43,417 bases of DNA from Candidatus Thorarchaeota archaeon (GTDB lineage: Archaea; Asgardarchaeota; Thorarchaeia; Thorarchaeales; Thorarchaeaceae). Shown here one piece after another: positions 1 through 8,736 of this stretch (its first letter is position 1; every line of letters begins with the position of its first letter). The position numbers and the translations under genes were made by a program. Below the pieces are notes generated by a model. The model did no database searches. It had not been told where the DNA came from and saw only the letters and a program-made list of their open reading frames with translations. Where the stretch lies: positions 1-43,417 of the forward strand of contig SDNZ01000006.1 in the NCBI GenBank assembly GCA_004524565.1, read 5' to 3'.

Positions 1-386
1 AGGTCAATAGAAATGAGGTTCGAACATCTCCTCTCTCTAGCTTCAAGGTTGCTCAAGACATTGCAGCATACCTAAAGGGTTTGATTACAAAGAAGGACTT
101 CTTCCTCACTGAAGCAGTCACTCCACTGTCTTCCAAAGATATCGCATATCCTCTGAGACCAAGGAAGAATGCTGGCCTCACTACTATCGTTTCAGTAGTT
201 TCAGATCAATTCATGCACAGGAATGCTGACCTCTGCATTCATTGTGGTCTCTGTGTTCCTTATTGCAAAGCAGGAGTATTCCAGCAAGACAGTGACTGGA
301 CTGTGCGTGATGATCAAAGTCTCTGTGTAGAGTGTGGTGAGTGCCGTGACATCTGCCCCCAGAGGGCGATCACGGTTCGGAGTTGA
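1..386 (+). CDS. COG1900 (HcyBio/DUF39) C-terminus fused to a 2x[4Fe-4S] ferredoxin domain (5'-partial)
   Basis: The frame is open from the left edge (first full codon at base 3), so only the end of the gene is present. Residues encoded by about bases 18-125 (RTSPLSS, then a helix, then FFLTEAV) match the C-terminal end of COG1900 proteins. A ferredoxin domain follows with two CxxCxxCxxxC clusters, starting CIHCGLC and CVECGEC. In methanogens the COG1900 protein and its ferredoxin partner act together to turn aspartate semialdehyde plus sulfide into homocysteine. Here both appear to sit on one polypeptide. The stop lies 11 bases before the next gene, and asd and lysC follow in the same operon, which supports this role. 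Family assignment of the partial N-terminal part rests on a short segment. Confidence 0.82.
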   Translation, partial: VNRNEVRTSPLSSFKVAQDIAAYLKGLITKKDFFLTEAVTPLSSKDIAYPLRPRKNAGLTTIVSVVSDQFMHRNADLCIHCGLCVPYCKAGVFQQDSDWTVRDDQSLCVECGECRDICPQRAITVRS

Positions 387-397
387 GGTGATGAATC

Positions 398-1126
398 ATG
401 AAACGACATCATCTCCAAATTGGCGAGACCATTGCCACAGTGATAGTGGATGACAGGTACGTTCCTCTTGCTGAGGTAGTGGTTCGAGAAACGCGGAAGC
501 AGATTGAGACCTACATCACCCAACATCCCTCTTTTGGAACAAGTCATGAACCCGTTGAAGTCGAACGGGATGCTCCAACAATAATCCAGCGAATGGCTAC
601 AGCAGGTCAGCAGGTTGGAGTAGGTCCGATGGCATCAGTAGCAGGAGCAATTGCTGAGTATGTCGTCGAATGGCTCGTTGCTGCTGGAGCTCCTCATGTC
701 ATCTTTGACAACGGTGGAGATATTGCAATGTATCTGGAACATCCAATTATTGCAGGTATTTACACTGGCTCACGTGGTCCGAACGGGTTTGGACTCAAAA
801 TTACACAAACAAAAACTATGCTAGGTCTCTGTACTTCATCAGCCACTGTAGGTCACTCTCTAAGCTATGGGAAAACTGATGCATCGATCATTTACTCAGA
901 AGACGTAACACTTGCTGATGCAGCAGCAACTGCACTTGGGAATTGGGTCTCTGAAAAAGATACACGCCTGATCGAATTATCTTTGAACAAAATCATGATT
1001 GATGGTATTAAAGGTGCCATGGTGACTATAGAGGACACCATTGGAGTATGTGGACACCTACCAGAGCTTGTTCGGGCAAATATCGACTTCGATCTGATTT
1101 CGAAAGGAGGGAGAATAAGTGGGTAA
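398..1126 (+). CDS. UPF0280 (COG2122, ApbE-related) family protein
   Basis: This 242-residue protein has the UPF0280 hallmarks: a VGPMASVAGAIAE segment near residue 77, a glycine-rich DNGGDIAM motif around residue 103, and SYGKTDA near residue 156. The family is distantly related to the flavin transferase ApbE, and its exact reaction is not established. It recurs in genomes and operons with COG1900 and has been linked to homocysteine formation in methanogens. Start ATG 398 has a GAGGTGAT site just upstream that overlaps the previous stop. Its end overlaps the GTG start of asd by 8 bases, so translation is probably coupled. Family assignment is firm; the biochemical role is inferred from context. 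Confidence 0.88.
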   Translation: MKRHHLQIGETIATVIVDDRYVPLAEVVVRETRKQIETYITQHPSFGTSHEPVEVERDAPTIIQRMATAGQQVGVGPMASVAGAIAEYVVEWLVAAGAPHVIFDNGGDIAMYLEHPIIAGIYTGSRGPNGFGLKITQTKTMLGLCTSSATVGHSLSYGKTDASIIYSEDVTLADAAATALGNWVSEKDTRLIELSLNKIMIDGIKGAMVTIEDTIGVCGHLPELVRANIDFDLISKGGRISG

Positions 1127-2174
1127 ACTACAAGCCTGTGTTCTTGGTTCAACAGGAATTGTTGGACAGCACTTCATCAGAATCCTTGAGAATCATCCCA
1201 ACTTCGAAGTGACCACAGTGACAGCGTCTCAACGCTCACAGGGCAAGGAGTACAGAGATGCAACTGACTGGATTGTTTCCAGTATGATTCCAGAATCTGT
1301 TAAACACTTAGAGGTCTTAACAACAGATTCCGATGCGATACTCAAGCAGGATGTTGACATTGTCTTTAGTGCACTCCCTAGTAGCACTGCTTTCGATATT
1401 GAAGCCCGTCTTGCAATGGCAGGTCTCCCCATCTTTTCCAATGCAGGTGCACATAGAATGGACGATGATGTTCCAATTCTGATTCCAGAGATCAATCCCG
1501 ATCATCTAGAGTTAGTGAGAGGACAGAACTATGGCGATGGATTCATTATAACAAATTCCAACTGCTCAACATCAGGATTGGTGTTTGGACTAAAGCCTTT
1601 GCAGAAGTATGGAATCAAAGCAGTTACCGTAACAACTTACCAGGCAGTATCTGGGGCAGGTCGAAAAGGAATCTCATCAATAGACATTCTTGGAAATGTA
1701 ATTCCTTTCATCCCCAATGAGGAGGAGAAGATGGTCTCTGAGACCAAGGAGATACTCGGAGACCTCTGCGATGGAAAGGTGATCCCTGCTGATTTCGATG
1801 TGAATGCTAGTTGTGTTCGAGTTCCTGTTCAGGATGGACATTTGGAGAGTATAGTCATAGATGTAGAAGAGCAGGTCGAAGTTGAGCAGATTATTGACAT
1901 GCTCAATAATTTCTCAGGAGAACCGCAGTCACTGCGATTACCCACCGCTCCTATACATCCCATAGTCGTGCTGAATGAATCCAATCGCCCTCAGCCTATG
2001 AGAGACCTCTCTCTTAAAGAAGGAGACCTTGGAATGACTGTGAAGATAGGTAGACTTCGGAGAAACGGGTCTCGATTGAACATGTTTCTCTTGGTCCATA
2101 ATACGATTCGTGGGGCTGCTGGTGCATCAGTACTAAATGCTGAATTTGCTCTTGCTAAGGGGGTGTTTGAATGA
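1119..2174 (+). CDS. asd: Aspartate-semialdehyde dehydrogenase
   Basis: NADPH-dependent reduction of 4-aspartyl phosphate to aspartate semialdehyde. The 351-residue length and the NSNCSTSG active site (Cys149) fit the archaeal/fungal branch. A nucleotide-binding GSTGIVGQ loop lies at residues 10-17. The start is GTG at 1119, behind a strong AAAGGAGG site and overlapping the upstream stop. The stop overlaps the lysC ATG in an ATGA arrangement. The product is the substrate of the COG1900 sulfurtransferase encoded just upstream, and is also the branch point to threonine and methionine. Assignment is very secure. Confidence 0.96.
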   Translation: MGKLQACVLGSTGIVGQHFIRILENHPNFEVTTVTASQRSQGKEYRDATDWIVSSMIPESVKHLEVLTTDSDAILKQDVDIVFSALPSSTAFDIEARLAMAGLPIFSNAGAHRMDDDVPILIPEINPDHLELVRGQNYGDGFIITNSNCSTSGLVFGLKPLQKYGIKAVTVTTYQAVSGAGRKGISSIDILGNVIPFIPNEEEKMVSETKEILGDLCDGKVIPADFDVNASCVRVPVQDGHLESIVIDVEEQVEVEQIIDMLNNFSGEPQSLRLPTAPIHPIVVLNESNRPQPMRDLSLKEGDLGMTVKIGRLRRNGSRLNMFLLVHNTIRGAAGASVLNAEFALAKGVFE

Positions 2175-3550
2175 GGGTGGCAAAGTTTGGCGGTGGGTGT
2201 CTTCGAGAACCTGATGATTTCATCAACATTGCAACTATTCTGAAGGAGGGTCAACCTGAGTCGACCGTTATTGTTGCATCTGCAATATATGGTGTAACAG
2301 ATCTACTCCATAATAGTACAATTTTTGCTTTGAAATCGGAAGGTAGCGTTTCGCTATCAATAGCGAATATTCGTACAAGACATCTTGAGATTATTGAGCA
2401 GGCCATAGAGAACCCCTCTATTCGTGATAGAGTCAGGATATCGATTGAACGTAGATTACAGAAACTAGAAAGACTGCTCTACGGAGTTGCTTACATTGGT
2501 GAGGTAACTGAGTCGGTCTGGGTATTAATCCTGAGTCAGGGTGAACGCTTAGCAGTAGACATTCTTGTAGGTGTGCTTATTAACCAAGGACTGAGTGCTG
2601 AGGCTCTGGAGTCTGAAGAGATTGGTCTCATAACTGATTGCGTATTTGAGAACGCAACGGTCAATATGCCCAAAACCAGGAGTAACCTGCAGGAGCATCT
2701 CCTTCCTCTCCTTGATGAGGACATCATCCCAGTAATTACTGGGTTCTTTGGTTGTAATGATTCAGGTCAACCAACATCCTTTGGTAGGAATGGGTCTGAC
2801 TACAGTGCAGCAATCGTTGCCCATTGTCTAAATGCTCCTGCTCTTGATATCTGGAAGGATGTTACTGGGTTCATGACCACTGATCCAGAGTTTACGGAAT
2901 CCGCTGCACCTATTGCGCATCTCTCCTATGATGAAGCAGCTGAGTTGTCTTATTTCGGAGCAAAGATTCTCCACCCAAGGACTGTTGAGCCACTCAGAGG
3001 ATCTAATATCGAGATTCGAATACGAAATATCCGTGACCCTTATGGATTCTGTACTACGATTCTACCAGATGGTTTTGCCAAAGAAGATGTCATCAAGAGT
3101 GTAGCCTTTAGTAGCGACATCTCTGTCCTGAAAGTTCGTGGTGCTGGGGTTGGTTTCACGTCAGGTATAATTGGTGAGATAGGCAACCGGCTGTCTGGGA
3201 CTAATATCAACATCTACTCAGTCATTACCTCGCAGACCTGTATCAATCTCCTTGTTGATGCGAAAGATGCTATAAAGAGTAGACAGACTCTTGAACCACT
3301 TATTGGTGGTGTCATTGAACGAATTGATGTGAGTGATGATGTTGCTCTTATTGCTATAGTAGGTGAAGGAGTGATTACCACCAAGGGTCTCGCTGCTCGT
3401 GTCTTCTCTGCAGTCGCTGATGTAGGAGTGAATGTAGAGATGTTCTCTGCTGGTGCATCTGATGTTGCATATTATTTCATAGTGCAACAAGATGACATGG
3501 AAATAGCAATTCGGGCAGTCCATCGGAGTTTCTTTGAAGTCCTACAATAG
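2171..3550 (+). CDS. lysC: Aspartate kinase with C-terminal ACT domains
   Basis: First step of the aspartate pathway: ATP-dependent phosphorylation of aspartate. The 459 residues comprise an amino-acid kinase domain (start KFGGGC instead of the usual KFGGTS; GRNGSDYSAA for GRGGSD; WKDVTGFMTTDP nucleotide region) followed by two ACT repeats from about residue 315. The second contains GASDVAYYFIV, the usual allosteric effector-binding strand. ATG 2171 overlaps the asd stop by 4 bases, so the two are co-translated. The ACT domains imply feedback control by a pathway end product, which cannot be read from sequence. The small departures in the kinase motifs are conservative. Confidence 0.94.
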   Translation: MRVAKFGGGCLREPDDFINIATILKEGQPESTVIVASAIYGVTDLLHNSTIFALKSEGSVSLSIANIRTRHLEIIEQAIENPSIRDRVRISIERRLQKLERLLYGVAYIGEVTESVWVLILSQGERLAVDILVGVLINQGLSAEALESEEIGLITDCVFENATVNMPKTRSNLQEHLLPLLDEDIIPVITGFFGCNDSGQPTSFGRNGSDYSAAIVAHCLNAPALDIWKDVTGFMTTDPEFTESAAPIAHLSYDEAAELSYFGAKILHPRTVEPLRGSNIEIRIRNIRDPYGFCTTILPDGFAKEDVIKSVAFSSDISVLKVRGAGVGFTSGIIGEIGNRLSGTNINIYSVITSQTCINLLVDAKDAIKSRQTLEPLIGGVIERIDVSDDVALIAIVGEGVITTKGLAARVFSAVADVGVNVEMFSAGASDVAYYFIVQQDDMEIAIRAVHRSFFEVLQ

Positions 3551-3644
3551 AGATAGTTACAAACTGGGATGGCGTACCTGTCATCCCTTCTCTCTTTATT
3601 CTCAACAGTTTTTACAGGGTGTCACTCTCATTCTCACGACTGAT

Positions 3645-4385
3645 ATGTTTAGGAAGACAATCGACTACGATAAGGTCTCTACGGTGTATGACCAAGTACG
3701 TGAAGGCAATCCTGAGATGGTACTCCAGCTCCTTGAAGAGGTCATACTATCTGATTCTTCTCTTGTTTTGGATGTGGGTTGTGGAACAGGGAATAATACT
3801 GTCATCCTCGCCTCTATTATACCCGCACGTATTGCGGGACTTGATATCTCATATGGAATGCTTCAGAAAGCAGGTGAAAAAGGAATCCAAGTTCCTCTTG
3901 TACAGGCTCCTGCTGATAACATCCCCTTTGCATCAGATTCATTCGATTTTGTCTATATGACTGAAGTTCTCCACCATCTCCCTGATATCACAATGACCTT
4001 TCAAGAAATTCATCGGGTTCTGAAGAAAACAGGACTCCTCTGTATTGTCACGCAATCCCATAATCAGATAGACAAACGTATGACTTCTCGCTTCTTTCCT
4101 GGGACTGCTGTGGTCGATAAGGAGCGCTATCCAGACATTGATGTCATTGAGGCGCAGCTCTCAAAAGCTGGATTCAGTGTCATCAATCCAAAGGAGTACA
4201 TCTATAGACCTGTACGCCTTGGTCCTGAATACCTAGTAACAATTGAGAAGCGAGGTTTCTCCATGCTCCATAAAATCAGTAAGGAAGACTACGAGAGAGG
4301 TCTTGAAGATCTGAGAGCAGCATTTCAGAAGGATGAGGAATTACTGTACTTTGCAGAATACTCCTTTGTCTGGGCAACCAAATGA
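3645..4385 (+). CDS. Class I SAM-dependent methyltransferase
   Basis: Motif I is VLDVGCGTGNNT, followed by an acidic strand end (GLDIS) and a post-II region DFVYMTEVLHHLPD, typical of UbiE/Coq5-like (Methyltransf_11) enzymes that methylate small molecules. The frame opens at 3534, but those first 37 codons overlap lysC and look non-coding. ATG 3645 (MFRKTIDYDKVSTVYD) gives the usual family N-terminus and a 246-residue protein, so it is preferred. The substrate cannot be told. The gene stands about 95 bases behind lysC after T-rich sequence, so it may have its own promoter. Confidence 0.85.
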   Translation: MFRKTIDYDKVSTVYDQVREGNPEMVLQLLEEVILSDSSLVLDVGCGTGNNTVILASIIPARIAGLDISYGMLQKAGEKGIQVPLVQAPADNIPFASDSFDFVYMTEVLHHLPDITMTFQEIHRVLKKTGLLCIVTQSHNQIDKRMTSRFFPGTAVVDKERYPDIDVIEAQLSKAGFSVINPKEYIYRPVRLGPEYLVTIEKRGFSMLHKISKEDYERGLEDLRAAFQKDEELLYFAEYSFVWATK

Positions 4386-4736
4386 TCACGACTTCACAAT
4401 CACAGTGATCGTACATGAACTCTCCACTTCAAATCGAAACAGGATATTGATCTTGAGAGTTGTTCCACCTGCTTTCAATGCTTTGAAGAACCATTTCCCT
4501 CTCTCAGCGTCTCCTCCAGTCCAGCCTGGTTTTTTCATGTGTTCAGGATGGAGGTACTCGGTCTCAGTATTTGTGTGGGCTATGATTGAGTCATCCTCTA
4601 TCGTAAATTCTGCATCTTCGCCAACAGATCCATGTCGATGGAACTGGTAGTAGAACTCATCACCAACAGAGAGTTTCAATACAGTATCTTCATCTTTACA
4701 TTCGACTTTGATAATCTCATTCTCTGGAGGTTTCAT
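4386..4736 (-). CDS. Chagasin-like (inhibitor family I42 fold) small protein
   Basis: A 116-residue protein with the layout of chagasin-type cysteine-protease inhibitors: LSVGDEFYYQF (first strand), then a TGGDAERGKWFFKALKAGGTTL segment resembling the conserved GxGG...W.F.A..AG...L loop and strands, then a final CTITVIV strand. The NPTTG and RPW loops are not clearly conserved, so the fold is better supported than the inhibitory activity. No signal peptide is present. ATG 4736 follows an AGGAGAAT site that lies inside the end of the upstream gene 5 bases away, so it is almost certainly co-transcribed with the membrane-anchored protein. It converges tail-to-tail with the methyltransferase, with no gap. 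Confidence 0.55.
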   Translation of the reverse strand: MKPPENEIIKVECKDEDTVLKLSVGDEFYYQFHRHGSVGEDAEFTIEDDSIIAHTNTETEYLHPEHMKKPGWTGGDAERGKWFFKALKAGGTTLKINILFRFEVESSCTITVIVKS

Positions 4737-4741
4737 TGTTA

Positions 4742-5500
4742 CTATTCTCCTAGTTTCTGAACCACTGGTTTCTTACTTCTATACCCTAGGTACACCACAA
4801 TGGATACTATGAAACATACTACTGCGGCAATTGAGATGATGAGGATAGTTGGTGTTTGAAGGCTCCCTTCAACAACAGTTGGCATACCCGGATGCCAATT
4901 GACAATAATAATATCAATTAAGTCAGTACCTAAAGTCGAATATCTGTGTCGCAAGTAATTCAGGGTTCCATTCTCTTTCTCGAATCTGAGATCAATAGTG
5001 ATAGTTACAACACTACCATCACCTACCAAGAATGAACCAACACCTGTACTACCCCACTCTTCTGCTGTATCTACCAGAGAAATCCCTTCCAACCCGGTAA
5101 GGTTGGTCATCTGGTTGATAAACTCCCAGTCACCAATAGGAATTACAAAATTCAGCAGTTCTGTACCGACTAACAGAGAATCATTCGTTCTCTCAAGATC
5201 ACATGTTGATTTTGGCATCTGTGAAGACTCATTGATTAGCGTTGGAATCTCATCAAGTTCTGTTACTTTGAGTGTGTATTTTTCTCCAACTGTCATATTT
5301 GAAACGAATGGCAAATCCACAGAAACGACTTGAACATAGCTTGGATCCGCAAAATATGCCCTCTGCATAACATAGGTGAACTCCTCATCAACGTCTACTC
5401 CCCATTCTAGAGAATGACTTTGCGCCTCTGCGGTCAGTGGAATTGATGAGTAAATCAAGACTAACGCTAGTACCACTGAAAGAACTTTCAGTTTCAACAC
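4742..5500 (-). CDS. Secreted, C-terminally membrane-anchored protein of unknown function
   Basis: 252 residues. The N-terminus is a signal peptide (LSVVLALVLIYSSIPLTAEAQ); a roughly 190-residue extracellular domain rich in beta-strand pattern follows; a single transmembrane helix near residues 220-240 is followed by a short basic tail (YRSKKP). The body would therefore face outward. No enzyme motif was recognised. The start is GTG 5500 with a GGGTGA site upstream. The gene lies 46 bases from the HAD gene and 5 bases from the chagasin-like gene, all on the same strand, so a three-gene transcript is plausible. Confidence 0.75.
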   Translation of the reverse strand: MLKLKVLSVVLALVLIYSSIPLTAEAQSHSLEWGVDVDEEFTYVMQRAYFADPSYVQVVSVDLPFVSNMTVGEKYTLKVTELDEIPTLINESSQMPKSTCDLERTNDSLLVGTELLNFVIPIGDWEFINQMTNLTGLEGISLVDTAEEWGSTGVGSFLVGDGSVVTITIDLRFEKENGTLNYLRHRYSTLGTDLIDIIIVNWHPGMPTVVEGSLQTPTILIISIAAVVCFIVSIVVYLGYRSKKPVVQKLGE

Positions 5501-5546
5501 TGTTCACCCTAATGTCCGCAATCAATATTCCTCATAATGAAGCTAT

Positions 5547-6284
5547 TCATCTAAGAACTTCCAATAGATCTGCAATATGGTCAATGACTATCGTATCAGT
5601 TGTAATCTTGTCAACTTCCTGTGGGTCTACCCATGACAGGAGAATTGGAATCATCTCCGCACGTTCTGCAGCTACACAATCATACTCGACGATATTACCC
5701 ACATAAGCACATTTTCGTGGATTGATTCCCAGCTGTTCAGCGACACGAAGGAGCAAGTAAGGTGAAGGCTTGATGTACCCCGGCACTCCACTGAATTCCA
5801 CGCTTCCGAATAAATCATAGATTGAATCAGTTTGCAGTACTTGTTTTGGATCACCGTATCTATTGGATGCAATACCCAGAGCAAAATCTCTTTGTTGAAG
5901 ACCCTTAAGGGTCTCACGAACTCCTTGAATCAGGACAGGTTTTACGTTATCGAAGAATTGGTCCCATCGCTCTTGATACTGTTCTGCTAGGCTCTCGATA
6001 TTATCTTTAACTCCAAGACCTTTGAGGAGAACTTTATCGTACTCTATCCATTCTTTTGTACTTGGCTCCCAGTGCACGGGAACATTGTGATCTATCATGT
6101 ATGTCTGGAGCCATTTGTTCGCATCAACTAATGCATCTTTGATATGTTCATCAGTGATGACAGTCGATTCATCTGCTCCAACATCTTCCATGAATTGTAG
6201 GGTCAGGTTACAGATGTCCGAGGCTGGTTCATAGAGGGTTCCTCCAAGATCGAAAATGACTGCCTCAATCCCTTTGATATTCAT
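5547..6284 (-). CDS. HAD-superfamily hydrolase
   Basis: 245 residues with the four HAD motifs in degenerate order: motif I VIFDLGGTL (nucleophile Asp; the usual second Asp is Gly, a common variant in some phosphatase lines), motif II GIASNR, motif III Lys in IKPSP, and motif IV YVGN..EYD, where the usual GD pair is GN. A helical cap lies between residues 20 and 110. It is probably a phosphatase of small metabolites. The loss of one acidic residue in motif I may weaken magnesium-dependent chemistry. The start ATG 6284 directly gives the expected beta-1 strand. The specific substrate is unknown. Confidence 0.82.
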   Translation of the reverse strand: MNIKGIEAVIFDLGGTLYEPASDICNLTLQFMEDVGADESTVITDEHIKDALVDANKWLQTYMIDHNVPVHWEPSTKEWIEYDKVLLKGLGVKDNIESLAEQYQERWDQFFDNVKPVLIQGVRETLKGLQQRDFALGIASNRYGDPKQVLQTDSIYDLFGSVEFSGVPGYIKPSPYLLLRVAEQLGINPRKCAYVGNIVEYDCVAAERAEMIPILLSWVDPQEVDKITTDTIVIDHIADLLEVLR

Positions 6285-6377
6285 TGTACGATTAAGAATA
6301 CATCACTGCACTTGTATCCTTCGAAGGCACAACTCAACTCTTTTGAGGGGTTGATTCTATAATGAGATTGAACAGCC

Positions 6378-7523
6378 ATGGAGAACTCTGAAGACTCCCT
6401 AGCAAGTGTAGAAGCATATTTACGAGAGAATCCGCAGGACGCTTCCGCATGGAATGTGAAGGGTGTTTTCCATGCACAGAGAAATGAATTTGGTGAGGCA
6501 CTTCGGTGTCTTGACCAAGCACTTCAACTTGATTCTGAACTAGCTGCCGCCCACTCTAACAGGGGCCGAGTTCTACTTACACTGGGTCCTGAGAAAGCAG
6601 GTGAAGCCCTCAAGTCGTTCGATAGAGCATTGAAACTCAAACCTGATGAGATTGATACACTGCGAGACAAGGCACTAGCTCTCAGAGCATTGGGTAAAGC
6701 TGAAGATGAACTCAAAATCTACAAAAAGATGAGCGAGCTAGCCAAAGAGGAGTGGGGGATCTGGCTCCGATTGGGCGACCTACAGCTTGAGGTTGGTGAC
6801 ATCAAAGGTGCAATTTCAAGTTATGAAGAGTCGCTGAAGCTCAAAGATGACCTTGTCCCTGCCTATATTCGAAGAGCTATCGCACTTGCTCTTGAAGGGC
6901 AGTTTGATGAAGCGCTCAAGTCTGCTGAGACTGCTACCAAGTTAGAGCCAGATAATCCAGAAGCTTGGCTTATTCGAGGCGATGTGAATCTACGAGCTGG
7001 TAAACACAAATCTGCAATGAAGTCCCTGAAGAAAGCCTCCGAACTGGATCCTACTGATGCTAGTGTTGAGAATACCATGGGTATGGTCTCTTACAAGGAT
7101 GGTAATTTGTCTGATGCAGTCAGACATCTTAAGCGAGCAATCATTCGCAGAAAGAAATACCCCACTGCGATGCGTAATCTTGGTCTGATTCTCATGGAAC
7201 AAGAAGAGTGGGAAGAAGCTAGTAGGGTCTTGGCTGAACTTACTACTATTGTCACGAATGACCCAGATGCCTTTGATGCGTTAGCTACATCGTATGTTAG
7301 AGTAGATGATTTTTGTAATGCGGAAGAAGCATGGGAGAAAGCCAGAAAGCTCTACAAGAAAATTGGGGATAAAAAAGAAGCTGAGCGAGTCACAGCTCTT
7401 CATCGCGCAGCACGGATTAACTGCAACAGAATGAGGAAAGCGGCAAAGGCAGCACGAGAACAAGAGAAATTGACTAGGACCTTCTCAAGCCGTCACGAAG
7501 GAAAGAAAAAGAAAAAGCGTTAG
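6378..7523 (+). CDS. Soluble tetratricopeptide-repeat protein
   Basis: 381 residues made almost entirely of TPR units (about nine), with the typical W-LG-Y-A-P spacing repeated every 34 residues (for example AWNVKGVFHAQRNEFGEAL and AWLIRGDVNLRAGKHKSAM). The last 30 residues are strongly basic and end in a lysine run, suggesting contact with nucleic acid or an acidic partner. There is no signal peptide or membrane helix, so it is a cytoplasmic protein-protein scaffold. ATG 6378 follows a 93-base gap that separates it from the divergent HAD gene. It converges on a second, membrane-anchored TPR gene with only 3 bases between stops. Confidence 0.88.
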   Translation: MENSEDSLASVEAYLRENPQDASAWNVKGVFHAQRNEFGEALRCLDQALQLDSELAAAHSNRGRVLLTLGPEKAGEALKSFDRALKLKPDEIDTLRDKALALRALGKAEDELKIYKKMSELAKEEWGIWLRLGDLQLEVGDIKGAISSYEESLKLKDDLVPAYIRRAIALALEGQFDEALKSAETATKLEPDNPEAWLIRGDVNLRAGKHKSAMKSLKKASELDPTDASVENTMGMVSYKDGNLSDAVRHLKRAIIRRKKYPTAMRNLGLILMEQEEWEEASRVLAELTTIVTNDPDAFDALATSYVRVDDFCNAEEAWEKARKLYKKIGDKKEAERVTALHRAARINCNRMRKAAKAAREQEKLTRTFSSRHEGKKKKKR

Positions 7524-7526
7524 GTT

Positions 7527-7835
7527 TTATGAACTAGCATAGCGATATGCTTCTGCTGCACCTTCATGGTCTCCTAATTTTGTGAGTACATCACCCATTT
7601 TTTCCCATGCTTCTGAGTAATTAGGTGACAGAGTAACAGCTTTCTTGAGTGCGTCGTATGCTTCAAGCAAGTGCCCTTTTCCTTCGAGTAATGTGCCATA
7701 ATAGCACCACCCGTTATAGTCATCTGGTCTGGATTGGACTAGATGTCCAATTATATCTACCATGATTGCTCGATAATTGACTACAACTAGACCAACTAGA
7801 AAGACCAATAATCCTGCGGCAATAAGCGGCACCAT
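7527..7835 (-). CDS. Small membrane-anchored TPR protein
   Basis: 102 residues. One hydrophobic N-terminal helix (PLIAAGLLVFLVGLVVV) is followed by two TPR motifs (NGWCYYGTLLEGKGHLLEAY and SEAWEKMGDVLTKLGDHEGA). The helix would anchor the TPR pair at the inner face of the membrane, where it could recruit a partner. ATG 7835. The gene is tail-to-tail with the larger soluble TPR protein, so the two are neighbours but not co-transcribed. Short length and a single anchor are consistent with an accessory role; the partner is unknown. Confidence 0.78.
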   Translation of the reverse strand: MVPLIAAGLLVFLVGLVVVNYRAIMVDIIGHLVQSRPDDYNGWCYYGTLLEGKGHLLEAYDALKKAVTLSPNYSEAWEKMGDVLTKLGDHEGAAEAYRYASS

Positions 7836-7881
7836 AATAGTACATTCACTTTTCCACTATTCAATAATTGGTTATGGTATC

Positions 7882-8691
7882 TTATGGCTCTACTTTATCA
7901 AAGAGAAGTGATTTGAGGAAGAAGTCAATTCCGAACCGATCTTTCGTCATCTCTAGATACCAAGGACCATCTAGACCAAGTACATCTTGGATTTCTTCAA
8001 TAGACTTGCCATCTTCGTGTAAGACTCGAGCTTCTTTTTCTATCATGTTGATGTAGTCAATCCTCAATTGGATATGCTCTCGTGGATTATCTATCGGTCC
8101 TTTATGCGAATCAAACAGAATTTCAATATCCATGTCGCGAATCTTTTTCATTGTTGCTACCATTTGAGGAATGTTCTCTTCAGGCATGGCAATTTTCTTT
8201 TTGGATGGTAAAGGAACTGCATCAAATGAAAAGAACCACCGTTTATCAGGTTCGTAATAACCCACCATATCCGCAGCATGACCCGGTAAGGGAATCACCT
8301 CAAAGGATAGGTCTCCAATTGAGAATGTACTCGGCATTGTCGTTATCTCAGACACAGGCTTTGGTTGTCCCCATACAAAATCAAAGAATTCTCCTATTGT
8401 TTGTGGCTCTCTCAAAGCCTGCTCAGTCATCTTATTCGCATAGATCTTCGCTTTTCCATCAAAGATATGCAGACAACCTACATGATCTTCATGTGAGTGA
8501 GAGATGTAGACATGATTGATTTCCCTCGTGCTGACAAACTCCTGAAATTTACTGATTGCATTTCCACACCCTGCATCAAACAACGTATCTCTAATGAGAT
8601 ATGAATACACAAACATAATCGCCTGTCCATCTTGTTCAGTTGCAGTCTTGATACAAGTTATGTCATCATTATAGGGAACAATCTCAATCAT
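7882..8691 (-). CDS. Metallo-beta-lactamase-fold hydrolase
   Basis: The metal-binding signature HSHEDH (HxHxDH) follows the strand NHVYIS. Further ligands are plausible at GHAAD (third His), FSFDAVP (bridging Asp) and FDSHKGP (last His), so the di-zinc site looks complete. Length is 270 residues from ATG 8691, which is preferred over an in-frame start 45 bases upstream because it begins the usual first strand (MIEIVPYNDDITCI) and has an AGGT site. This is the broad glyoxalase II-like group; the substrate cannot be assigned. It lies just downstream of the DUF763 gene on the same strand, probably in one transcript. Confidence 0.85.
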   Translation of the reverse strand: MIEIVPYNDDITCIKTATEQDGQAIMFVYSYLIRDTLFDAGCGNAISKFQEFVSTREINHVYISHSHEDHVGCLHIFDGKAKIYANKMTEQALREPQTIGEFFDFVWGQPKPVSEITTMPSTFSIGDLSFEVIPLPGHAADMVGYYEPDKRWFFSFDAVPLPSKKKIAMPEENIPQMVATMKKIRDMDIEILFDSHKGPIDNPREHIQLRIDYINMIEKEARVLHEDGKSIEEIQDVLGLDGPWYLEMTKDRFGIDFFLKSLLFDKVEP

Positions 8692-8736
8692 AGTGATTTG
8701 TACCTGTAAAAGGATGAAATGAGTTCTTTGGTTCAA

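Noticed and set aside
3534-3644. N-terminal extension of the methyltransferase
   Set aside because: Overlaps lysC and lacks the family N-terminus; ATG 3645 fits better.
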